Assembly: GCA_947561585.1 (NCBI GenBank)
Contig: CANNZV010001450.1
Span: 105,563 to 169,562, forward strand
Length of the DNA stretch: 64,000 bases
Reading direction: 5' to 3'
Source: Caprella mutica
Lineage: Eukaryota; Arthropoda; Malacostraca; Amphipoda; Caprellidae
Within the stretch, counting starts at the first letter, position 1, and every line of letters begins with the position of its first letter. The translations under genes and the position numbers were made by a program. Positions 50,942 to 62,785 of this stretch are shown here, in pieces. Below the pieces are notes generated by a model. That model was not told the origin of the DNA. It ran no database searches and saw only the letters and a program-made list of their open reading frames with translations.

Positions 50942-51412
50942 AAATTAAGTTTATTCAATAAAATTAAGTTTATTCAATAAAACTAAGTTTATTCAATAAA
51001 ATTAAGTTTATTCAATAAAATTAAGTTTATTCAATAAAATTAAGTTTATTCAATAAAATTAGGTTTATTCAATAAAATTAAGTTTATTCAATAAAATTAA
51101 GTTTATTCAATAAAATTAAGTTTATTCAATAAAATTAAGTTTATTCAATAAAATTAAGTTTATTCAATAAAATTAGGTTTATTCAATAAAATTAAGTTTA
51201 TTCAATATAATTAAGTTTATTCAATAAAATTAAGTTTATTCAATAAAATTAGGTTTATTCAATAAAATTAAGTTTATTCAATAAAATTAAGTTTATTCAA
51301 TAAAATTAAGTTTATTCAATAAAATTCAGTTTATTCAATTTAATTCAGTTTCTTCAATAATAGTATATATCTTCAATAAAATAATATTTCTTCAATAAAA
51401 TTAAATTTATTC
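50942..51412. repeat. Minisatellite, 19-bp unit, about 24 copies
   Basis: Unit AATAAAATTAAGTTTATTC. Confidence 0.95.
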
Positions 51413-52071
51413 AATAACATTGCACTTTCCAAGGTAACCAGTAAAACCTGTAAAGGTAAGTAGGTTACCTTTACTCCATTGAGGGTAAATAACACAAGAT
51501 GCAAGGGAAAGAGAACACCTCAACCTTCAAAGGGTTAAAAAGGTTGCAGAACACTATTAACACTCTAAATAATTATTGAGTGGTTCATTGCACAATAATC
51601 TCTGCTTGATTTACCGACTGTGTGCAATAGTTAGATACGCTAACGCTAATCTAGCGTTGGTTTGCTAATCTAGCGTTGATTCGCTAATCTAGCGGTCCAT
51701 TTTATCTAATGTTATAAAATTTGAATAATGTAAATTGGAAAAATATTGCAAAACACTGAAACATGGACAATAAAGAATGTTATCAATATATTTAAATAAT
51801 TGCAAATTTAAAATAAAATGAATAAAAGTAATAAGTAGAATTCTTTGAAGGACAAAATGATAAGATTAGTGTGCCCTGTCATCTATGCTGTTATCTCTTA
51901 TCTCTCTCTCTCTCTCTTATCTTTCTTTTATCTCTCTTTTATCTTTCACTTTTATTAGTCGATCTTACCCATATACCTTTGTTATGAATAAAAAATATTT
52001 AAATGAAGAGACAAAAGTTACTACGGGTACAAAAAGGAATGCATGAACTTGAATATAACATTAGTAAGCAG

Positions 52072-53092
52072 GTAATACAAATAATATTCCACTAAGGGTG
52101 AACTCTTACGGTGAAGAACATTCATACAATATCTATTCACACTCAATACAAATAATATTCCACTAGGGATGAACTCTTACGGTGAAGAACATTCATACAA
52201 TATCTATTCACACTCAATACAAATAATATTCCACTAGGGATGAACTCTTACGGTGAAGAACATTCATACAATATCTATTTACAGTCAATACAAATAATAT
52301 TCCACTAGGGATGAACTCTTACGGTGAAGAACATTCATACAATATCTATTTACAGTCAATACAAATAATATTCCACTAGGGGTGAACTCTTACGGTGAAG
52401 AACATTCACACTATATCTATTTACAGTCAATACAAATAATATTCCACTAGGGGTGAACTCTTACGGTGAAGAACATTCATACAATATCTATTTACAGTCA
52501 ATACAAATAATATTCCACTAGGGATGAACTCTTACGGTGAAGAACATTCATACAATATCTATTTACAGTCAATACAAATAATATTCCACTAGGCATGAAC
52601 TCTTACAGTGAAGAACATTCATACAATATCTATTTACAGTCAATACAAATAATATTCCACTAGGGATGAACTCTTACGGTGAAGAACATTCATACAATAT
52701 CTATTTACAGTCAATACAAATAATATTCCACTAGGCATGAACTCTTACAGTGAAGAACATTCATACAATATCTATTTACAGTCAATACAAAAAATATTCC
52801 ACTAGGCATGAACTCTTACGGTGAAGAACATTCATACAATATCTATTTACAGTCAATACAAATAATATTCCACTAGGGATGAACTCTTACGGTGAAGAAC
52901 ATTCATACAATATCTATTTACAGTCAATACAAATAATATTCCACTAGGCATGAACTCTTACAGTGAAGAACATTCATACAATATCTATTTACAGTCAATA
53001 CAAAAAATATTCCACTAGGCATGAACTCTTACGGTGAAGAACATTCATACAATATCTATTTACAGTCAATACAAATAATATTCCACTAGGCA
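52072..53092. repeat. Minisatellite, 71-bp unit, about 14 copies, higher-order
   Basis: The unit starts CAATACAAATAATATTCCAC, continues with GAACTCTTACGGTGAAGAAC, and ends ATCTATTTACAGT. Variant units recur in an ABC-ABC order (213 bp) in the last third. Confidence 0.96.
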
Positions 53093-54159
53093 TGAAGAAC
53101 AATATCTAATAATCGAAAATAGTAAATTATATCGAATATATGAATTCTAACACAAAGTTCTAGAGGAATTTTACAAACAAGATAGAGAAATCAAACAATG
53201 AAATCCAGTTTTGTTTAAGTGGTGAGGAAAAATATTGACCAAATAAAAAATAACAATAAACATGTTCAGTACAAGTTACCGGAACTCTGTATATGTGTAC
53301 CTAGAAATATATTGAGTATGGTAACTGCATGGTTTTAACTGGTAATGTTGGTGATAGTTTGAATGGTTGTTACAACTCCGATCAAAACTGGTAACGACAT
53401 CCAAATTAAGCAAAATTTGACATCCAGTCGAAAATTAGTAATTTTGGTATTAATGAACATTAGTTTCATCTCATTGATATTAGAGGCAATGATATCATTG
53501 TTTAAACTGTTCACGATTGAGTGAACCTTGACTCTGAGGCTATAGGTCAGTGAACAGAAATAATAAAAATGATTAGGATTAGGACACCGTGTTGAATACC
53601 ACGATTATCCCCAACTATTAGAGGTGATTATGTAATTATCAGGGTTTGTATTTTTGTAACTCTGAAACTACTGAATGGATTTTAATTAAATTTTTAATGA
53701 TTTGTAAGAATTTTTGAAATTTAATATATATTGTATTTTAGGAATTAAATGTAAATTTAAAATAATATTGTATTTTAGGAATAAATATGAATTAAATTAT
53801 ATTACATTTTAGGAATTAAATATAACTTAAAATATATCGTATTTTAAGTATTAAATGTAAATTAAAAATATGTTGTATATTTATTAAGAGTTAAATAAAA
53901 ATTCATTACTACAATTAATAAAATTACATTTAACAATTTTCGACACTTTCTCTATTGGATATAAAAACATTTACATTATCTATTCTTTTTTAGAATAATA
54001 TAATAAATATATGTGATTATAATATACTACATTTTACCTTATCTAAAATGCCCTACAGAGGCAAAAAAGTGCATTAAAATAGCCTGGGAAACTTAGCGAA
54101 AACAGTTTAGAAAGGAGAAGCCAATAAATCAAAACGGGTAAAGGGGACAAAAACAATAG

Positions 54160-54853
54160 AAAGGAAATAATGGGACATGTAGAGATAGAGTAATAATGGG
54201 GCATGTAGAAATAGAGAAATAATGGTGCATGTTGAGATAGAGAAATAATGGGGCAAGTAGAGATAGAGAAATAATGAAGCATGTAGAGATAGAGAAATAA
54301 TGGGGCATGTAGAGATAGAGAAATAATGGGGCATGTAGAGATAGAGAAATAATGGGGCATGTAGAGATAGAGAAATAATGGGGCATGTAGAGATAGAGAA
54401 ATAATGGGGCATGTAGAGATAGAGAAATAATGGGGCATGTAGAGATAGAGAAATAATGGGGCATGTAGAGATAGAGAAATAATGGGGCATGTAGAGATAG
54501 AGTAATAATGGGGCATGTAGAGATAGAGAAATAATGGGGCATGTAGAGATAGAGAAATAATGGGGCAAGTAGAGATAGAGAAATAATGGGGCATGAAGAG
54601 ATAGAGAAATAATGGGGCATGTAGAGATAGAGAAATAATGGGGCATGTAGAGATAGAGAAATAATGGGGCATGTAGAGATAGAGTAATAATGGGGCATGT
54701 AGAGATAGAGAAATAATGGGGCATGTAGAGATAGAGAAATAATTGGGCATGTAGAAATAGAGTAACAATGGGGCATGTAGAGATAGAGTAATAATGGGGC
54801 ATGTAGAGATAGAGTAATAATGGGGCATGTAGAGATAGAGTAATAATGGGGTA
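54160..54853. repeat. Minisatellite, 26-bp unit, about 26 copies
   Basis: The unit combines ATGGGGCATGTAGAGATAGA with GAAATA. Pro/Leu/Tyr-rich pseudo-frames occur on the minus strand. Confidence 0.95.
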
Positions 54854-54934
54854 TTATTATTTAACCATTAACGTTTACGAAAACCAGTTATCCTAGTTAC
54901 TTTGAGTGACCAAATTATATCACAAGAGCTATAA

Positions 54935-55518
54935 GTTGTTAAGTAGATTTTACCCACAGTTGTTAAGTAGATTTTACCCACAGTTGTTAAGTAGATTTTA
55001 CCCACAGTTGTTAAGTAGATTTTACTCACAGTTGTTAAGTAGATTTTACCCACAGTTGTTAAGTAGATTTTACCCACAGTTGTTAAGTAGATTTTACCCA
55101 CAGTTGTTAAGTAGATTTTACCCACAGTTGTTAAGTAGATTTTACTCACAGTTGTTAAGTAGATTTTACCCACAGTTGTTAAGTAGATTTTACCCACAGT
55201 TGTTAAGTAGATTTTACTCACAGTTGTTAAGTAGATTTTACTCACAGTTGTTAAGTAGATTTTACCCACAGTTGTTAAGTAGATTTTACCCACAGTTGTT
55301 AAGTAGATTTTACCCACAGTTGTTAAGTAGATTTTACCCACAGTTGTTAAGTAGATTTTACTCACAGTTGTTAAGTAGATTTTACCCACAGTTGTTAAGT
55401 AGATTTTACTCACAGTTGTTAAGTAGATTTTACCCACAGTTGTTAAGTAGATTTTACCCACAGTTGTTAAGTAGATTTTACCCACAGTTGTTAAGTAGAT
55501 TTTACCCACAATTGTTAA
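54935..55518. repeat. Minisatellite, 24-bp unit, about 24 copies
   Basis: The unit combines TTGTTAAGTAGATTTTACCC with ACAG. It is open on both strands; not a gene. Confidence 0.96.
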
Positions 55519-56032
55519 CTTTTATGCACATTAGTGCATAGACTGTGCTTTAATGCACACAAGTTACTTACATTTACATACATAATGATTAGGAGACATA
55601 AAATACGGATATTTTATGCGTCATCTCAGAAAATTTAGTATATGAATACTACTAAAATAGTATATAATATATATATCTTCTTGTTTTTAATTCAGAAATA
55701 GTTTCTTTTAAAACAAAAAATATCAATAATTAGGAAGGAATATTATGTCTTTACATAAAAATACCAATACCATCATTATAAATTCTAAAAGTTATAAGCT
55801 GCCATTAATTAGTATGATATCTGTACTATCGTGAACACAGGTACCGCTACCTCTTTGACTGATAGTATGTACTTAATTATTGCGACAACAAGTCCTCTTA
55901 TAGCTTTTAGGACTATAGACTCTGGTGAAGAATAACAATATAAATACTTGATAAATAACATATACAAGGAACAACTTAAACTAGGTGCTGTTAAACAGTT
56001 AGTTAGTTTATTAGGCTATATGCACAAAAATA

Positions 56033-56125
56033 GGGATACCAATTAAAATTAAATAATTATTATTATATTGTATTTTCTTATTTGATCGAAAATGTGGAAC
56101 TGACCGATAACTCAGAACTAATCCT
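56033..56125 (+). mobile_element. MITE right-half fragment
   Basis: Half core GGGATACCAATTAAAATTAA, then GATCGAAAATGTGGAACTGA to CAGAACTAATCCT. Confidence 0.8.
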
Positions 56126-56947
56126 AGTACCTCTGGTCTTCTCACAGTTGGTTAATTTAGATAGACTGCATTTGTTCTACCGCTTCATGTCTCATTAAGT
56201 TATTAAATTAGACTAGTTTCTAATTCACCAGAACAGAAACTAGTAGCTAGTACCAAACACACACTAGTAGCTAGTCACTAGACCAACTGGTTATGGTAAT
56301 AGTTCAAAAGAATCAAGTACCAGTAGTCATTAATTGTGTTCAAAAATGTCATCCCTAGCGTTTTAGTTTGACTTTAGATGAATTTAGATTTATTTACGTG
56401 AAAAAATCTAAATTTTAGAAAAAAATTATCTAATTTCAAAATATATTTCATTGATTTTCACAGAAAAAATAATTAATACTTATTTTTCAATTGAGGTGAT
56501 AATGCAGTTAGTACATCGCAGGCATTCACCAGATGCAGCTAGTGACGTACGTCTAACACCTACCAGTAACATTCCTCTGTTGATAAGGCACTAGACAGAC
56601 TAGGATAACTTGACAACTAACAGGAAATGGTGAAACTAACTAGTTAGTACAGACAAATGCAAAGAATTTATTTTAAAAAAACCTTTGATTCTATTAGATT
56701 ATCATTAAAAATAGGAGTAAAGTTATAATTATATTTTAGAAAAGTGAATAATGAATAAAATGTTACAGCGAATTACGATGGTAAAAATCGATCTCTCACA
56801 TAGATTACTATAAATTTTTACCTTTAATTGATCAATCAAACCCTTTAATTGATCAATCAAACTACTTTTGTCACATTTAGATCACTATTAACTTTTATCT
56901 TCAATTCACCAACATTTTATCACATAGATCACTACTGCTTTACTCAC

Positions 56948-58316
56948 CTGGACCGATGACTTTAGTAGAAGGAGACCGACTCATCTTGATGACAGGTTTA
57001 TCCCTCTGACTAACAGCTGATCTACTCCTCAGTAGTTGTACACACCTCTTAAAAGCACCTCCCACCACCTTAGTGGAGGCATGCTCACACCTCCTCACCT
57101 CCTCTGAAGATGGACACAGAAAAGCTACTCTGTGTGGGCTTCCTTTGGCTTCTGCGTAACTCTTAGATATATGGATAAGATCGCTATTATGCTCATCTAT
57201 TTCACTGCTATCACTCTCTTTTGACTCTCCTTTTAAAGAGGAGTCATTTGAGTCAGAGTCTACCCGTAAATGAGTCAGCTTACGCATCGGCAAGCCATCC
57301 ATTCGAAACCCGAAGATCTGACCATCGTTACGAGATTTGGTCCTTCTGATTGCCGCTACACGATCTTTGTTTACATTTAACTCTGAATTCACTTTACGTG
57401 AGTTTAAGTTGACTGTTTTAGAGTCTAAATTGATATTCTTATTCACAACAGCAATCTTGGCTTTCGGACACACAGCAATGTAGGCTTCAGATTTGGAGTG
57501 TACAACCTTGTACCCGTTCCGACTCCTTATGGGAGGTTTAGGTGAAATCTCTTCTTTGCAAGGTATTTTAGCAGACAGATGTTTTGACGTATGAATCGTT
57601 CTGACTGTTGTTTCATCATTAGATATACGATGTTCCTCTATTCCGCGTAAATTGGGAGATCCATTACCTGTTCTATCGCTAATGAAATCTGCGGAGCTTA
57701 TGGAAACTGTCTTGGAGCTGACAGATGAATCTTTTCTCTGTGATCCAACTAATAACTTATCTTTTGATGAATCGTGGAAATGGAATAATTTTCTATTAGA
57801 TTCAAGGATAAAGGACTTAGACTTCCTTAAAGTTTTCCTGGGAATTTCTTCCCTAGTAGTTTGAGTAGCACAATTCTGTTTAGCTAGATTAGTCCCATTG
57901 GAGTGAATGATGCGCACTATTTTCTTGTGATTGCTTCCACTGATTACATAGTTAGAGTTGTCATCTTGATTGCCTATGTGAATGGTGACTCCTTCATTCT
58001 CATTACATTCACTTTCATCACTATCATCAACACCTGTCATTTTCACTACTGCTCTATCATTTGCACTCATTGTTATTTCCTTTGTCCTGTTGTCTTCACC
58101 GCTACTTTCTTCCAGCTCACTAGAACAAGTCAAACTATCACTATCATCGCTATCTTGGCTAAGTGATAGATCGCGGTGGGGTGATAGATCGCGGTGGGGT
58201 AATAGATCGCAGTTTAGGTTGTTCCGACACTCAATGTCCATATCCTCGTTCACACTGTCCTGTACGCGGTAGCTGTTAAAACGTTTCAGCGACTTCATCT
58301 TCAGACGGCGTTCCAT
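56948..58316 (-). CDS. Exon A: probable first coding exon of a large unrecognised gene
   Basis: This exon encodes 456 codons plus one base. I take the ATG at 58314-58316 as the start: it has a good context (CAAAATGG), and an in-frame TAA lies 8 codons upstream with no AG acceptor between them. The exon ends at a consensus donor, CAG/GTGAGTA (junction 56947/56948), in phase 1. The product begins with a basic stretch (MERRLKMKSLKRF). Residues about 52-76 are a Ser/Asp/Glu cluster. Further features are basic serine motifs (RKSKSF near 165, RRTKSR near 325), an SH3-ligand-like PKPPIR near 259-264, a second acidic serine run near 353-375, and a basic C-terminal segment ending in RSPSTKVIGPG. There is no signal peptide, membrane span or known domain. 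Base composition is clearly less AT-rich than the flanks. It is very likely a real exon; its function is unknown. Confidence 0.8.
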
Positions 58317-59432
58317 TTTGTTACGTAAAAAACATATTAATTAAATAATCGATACATAAGCTGTAAATATTTAAAATACAATTAATAAGTGTAAAATACA
58401 TTATCAATGCGCCCAAAATTGCTTTATAAAAGGTAGTGAAATTTAGTGAAGATCATTATATGTCATGCATAGAAATCTCCAAACATTAGACACACTTTAA
58501 AAATATATTATTGGAGATGGGTTTAAATCAGTTTTATTAAAAAAAATGATGGTTTCATTACTAATTGTAGATATTGTACCATTTAAATGCTAAATAAGTT
58601 ATTAATAGAGTACTGAAAGGTGTTCCTAGGTGTAATACTACACCACCTAGTTAAATGGTTAACATTACCTCTTTATTTAACGTAAGTCACGAGGAAAGTA
58701 CTATCAGTAACAGAAATTAAAGGAGGATATCAGTACTATCAGTGAAAAAATCTATATTTTTGAATCCTATTATTATTAAATAATTAAATTATACATACAT
58801 TTTATAAACTTTTTAATGAGAAAATTTTTGATATTATTCAATTTAAATTAATTTGAATGCACGTAATAATAATGATGCACAATCAAGATATTTCAGTAAT
58901 CATGTACATATATAGAATAAGTATATTTCAGGATAAAATATTTCCTTATTGCTTTACCCTTTGACATGTTAATTATCTGAACAATACTTCTAATTTAAGC
59001 CTTATGCTATAATGCCATAAGAGTCAAAATAGATCACCTAAATAGTGTAAATGACGTGAGAAATTAAAGAAAAAAAAAGTCTAATTTTTAATGTGATTTA
59101 AAGTGTTTTTTTCACAGGGAAAAGAACGAAGGTTGAGAAGAGGAAAATGAAGAGTAAGTACTTTAAATTGTAGTGTTATAGTGATAGTAGAGTGTTACAA
59201 ACAAATATGAAACTTGATAGAGCTTTTAATTTTTTTTATTACAGTATAATTATTATAACAGTATGAGAGAAAAATGTAAAATATGGATTTATTATAATAT
59301 ACCGTCGCTGTTTCCATTGTTCTAAATCTGTGGGCACTTCATTCAAATAGTTTATAAATAAAATATATTTTCCATTCATATTCCATTTCTAGAATATGCG
59401 AAATAAGTATCAAAAACATCAAAAAAAAAAAA

Positions 59433-59521
59433 TCCGAGTTATCGATCGGATCAATACTCGTTATTTTAATCGGTATCCATGAAACCTGCAGGTATCATGG
59501 ATACCAATTAAAATAACTAGT
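59433..59521. mobile_element. Truncated MITE: core with partial left arm
   Basis: TCCGAGTTATCGATCGG, then a core with intact GATACC half and inner ATTTTAAT/ATTAAAAT arms. Confidence 0.75.
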
Positions 59522-61287
59522 TTGATGTTAAATATAGTGTTAAGTATAAAATAACAAAATTTCAGGTATATCAAGTAGTTCATATTTGCAATGGCACCGT
59601 TATCTATTTGGTGGAGACAGTTCAAAGTAATTAAATGTAATACCGGGTATTTAAAGGTAATACCAAGGTATTAGAGGTAATATTTGCCACAATGTGAAAG
59701 AGTAAATCATCTGAATGAGGGACTATCATCCCAGTAGCTAGGTCATGTCACCGCTAGTACCTACCATCTAGTAAGATTTATTGACATGTAATGGTACAGC
59801 GAAACAGCGTGAAATGATTCGAATAGCGCTATTTAAAGAGTTCTGAAATAAGGTTACCAATAGAGCTATTAAAGAGTTATAAATGATAATAATTATAAAA
59901 TTCAATTGTATGAAAGAAAATAATAAATTTCATCGAAATTGTAAAAATTATAATACCGTGCAATATAGGATATTTAATAGATAATTTTATACCATTAAAT
60001 AATATTAAATCATTTTTATATGTATTTAGATCCAAATTACCTACAACAATATCTATTGTATTTTACGTTAAAAGTATTAACCATCTTCTCATTTTTTGAA
60101 AACTGTATTTCCAATATTAGCGTATGACCCAAAAAGGTATCACCTTTACCTGGTATCTAGGCTACCTGTAGACTAGTTAATGGACCATTGTAACCAGACT
60201 AATGGTACCTATTGTAATGGTATCACAAACTAATGGTATTCTTGGAGAAACTTTCTGTACCCTGCATTTAAAAGGAAAAAATAACACAGACCTGTTTTTC
60301 GAAAGAAGTTTCTAAAATAAATCATATATTTCTATATACTTTATAATGAAAATTAAAAAAATTAACACACAAAACTTTGAAACACAATATTTTAATTTAT
60401 TTTAATTTAATTCGATTAATAACTGTAAGTTACCCAGGTAAAAAGTAAGGCGGGGATACCGAATATTAAGATACTCCAAAATACTTTGGTACAGAAATAC
60501 TGATAGCATACTAATCATCTTTAATTTCAATTCATTTTGCATACGCATCGGAAAATTAGTTTGGGGTGCGGGAAAATATGCAATCAGCTGGTAAAATGAA
60601 GAGTAAATTGAAACTGATTTGAAATCTATAATATCTTTTACCTAAAATGAACTCTTTAAAACCTGTTATTTAATTTATATACTCTAAGCTATAATATTAT
60701 CGTCATTATTCAATTAATAAACTTTAGTTAAATCTGAGGGACCAGAAGTGTGGATAGTTAAATTACACAAATACTGATACAGTTAACACGTTATTCTTAA
60801 CGTGCAGGTACCATCAAAGAAAGAAGTCTCCGCATGATGTTAATTCTCAAATTTTTTCCATCCTTTTCAAATATAAAATAATTATAACCCAGACAAATTA
60901 TATAACATCAAGCAAAGATCATTTTTGGGAATGTGAAATTAGACAACTGTCAAGAACGTATACACTCTTCTTCGACTGCACTAGTTAGTTGTAATGCTTT
61001 ATTATCTTTGCTTTTTTGCTCTCACTCATTACGTGCACTTTCCATTTCTTTGTATTTGACTTATTATCTAACAATGAAGTCCCACACTCATACCGATAAG
61101 AAGCGGATGTTGGCACGATATCGTTAAGCAACATTGTTCGTGCTTTGACATCGTAAAGGCAATTGCGTGGAAGCAAAGAGAATTACGTGTATTATTAGAA
61201 ATAATGAATGTGATGACGTCACCGTCAACCCTTCTGCCGTTAAATATTTTATAAAAAATATTAAAAAAATAACTGATTCATTTAAAA

Positions 61288-61479
61288 GTACGCTCTAAGT
61301 TATCGGACAGTTCCACATTTTCGGACACGTAAGAAAAAATATAATTATTATTTAATTCTTAATTGGTATCCATGATACCTGCAAATATCATGGATACCAA
61401 TCAAAATAAACGTTAAAATAGTAAATAATTTCTTACGTGTCTGAAACTGTGTAACTGTTTAATAACTAAGAACTTACCC
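61288..61479. mobile_element. Palindromic MITE with core, GGACACG subfamily
   Basis: CTAAGTTATCGGACAGTTCC, then TTCGGACACGTAAGAAAAA. The right arm ends AACTAAGAACTTACCC. Confidence 0.9.
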
Positions 61480-61770
61480 CCGTACAACATTTTCAAACAA
61501 TATAAACATCTTCAGGAAGTCAAGAATGATCTGAATGAAGTGTGACGTCATTAGCCATAGCATGCAGAGCAGTGATAGAAAGAGTGATAAAGTCATGCTT
61601 TATGCGGCGTGAAGAAAGGAATACGGTAGTGAAAGGGAGGCACTGCAGTGAAGGGGAAAAGGACTATGAGGAAAGGGGAAGATTGCATGGAGAATTAAAG
61701 GGCACAGATGCATTGTACAATATTGAATGGTATGCAATAGGAGTATATTTTGATAAATCTCATAAATGTC

Positions 61771-62512
61771 CTGTTAACTCACGTAATATCATGTTAACTC
61801 ACGTAATATCATGTTAACTCACGTAATATCATGTTAAGTCACGTAATATCATGTTAAGTCACGTAATATCATGTTAACTCATGTAATATCATGTTAACTC
61901 ACGTAATATCATGTTAAGTCACGTAATATCATGTTAACTCATGTAATATCATGTTAACTCACGTAATATCATGTTAACTCACGTAATATCATGTTAACTC
62001 ATGTAATATCATGTTAAGTCACGTAATATCATGTTAACTCATGTAATATCATGTTAACTCACGTAATATCATGTTAAGTCACGTAATATCATGTTAACTC
62101 ATGTAATATCATGTTAACTCACGTAATATCATGTTAACTCACGTAATATCATGTTAACTCATGTAATATCATGTTAACTCACGTAATATCATGTTAACTC
62201 ACGTAATATCATGTTAACTCACGTAATATCATGTTAACTCACGTAATATCATGTTAACTCACGTAATATCATGTTAACTCACGTAATATCATGTTAAATC
62301 ACGTAGTATCATGTTAACTCACGCAGTATCATGTTAACTCACGTAATATCATGTTAACTCACGCAGTATCATGTTAACTCACGCAGTATCATGTTAACTC
62401 ACGTAATATCATGTTAACTCACGTAATATTTTGTTAACTCACGTAATATTTGGTAACTCACGAAATATTCACAGGAACTCACAAAATATTCACGAAAACT
62501 GCTAACTCACGC
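61771..62512. repeat. Minisatellite, 20-bp unit, about 37 copies
   Basis: Unit GTTAACTCACGTAATATCAT with GTTAAGTC and ATGTAAT variants. Confidence 0.96.
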
Positions 62513-62785
62513 AATATCACAGCTAATCAGTTCATGTTGACAGACACATGCATCATCTTTATTCCAATGAGTCACCACCCGCCATGTTATTTCCTGTTAC
62601 CCTCTCTTTTTTTGGCTCTTTTAATGTTAATAACAAGCGAGTTAAAAAAGTTAATGCTAACCATCTGGGTTGCACTGGTTAGCAGTTATAGCCAGATGCT
62701 TTCTATTGGTGGTTATGCTTATGCACTTACATAATGAAGTGAAGTCATATGTACTATCTGAGAGAAAAGTAATGAGTGATTGTCT

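Larger units (their letters stand above)
32142..56947 (-). other. Intron between exons A and B (24.8 kb)
   Basis: It is bounded by donor GTGAGTA and acceptor CATTAG. It holds ratchet-point candidates at 47664/47665 and 40784/40785 and a weaker one at 36872/36873. It also contains 14 minisatellite arrays, 10 palindromic MITE copies or fragments, one long AT hairpin and the assembly gap. I see nothing recognisable beyond AT-rich sequence in 34763-35565, 36720-37839, 39236-40784, 41085-41320, 43150-43719, 44793-45736, 45991-47390, 48706-49834, 51413-52071, 53093-54159, 55519-56032 and 56126-56947. A short spot near 40040-40080 is unusually GC/CpG-rich but carries no gene signal. Confidence 0.6.

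Noticed and set aside
54043..55541. Six long frames on both strands
   Set aside because: 26-bp and 24-bp minisatellites.
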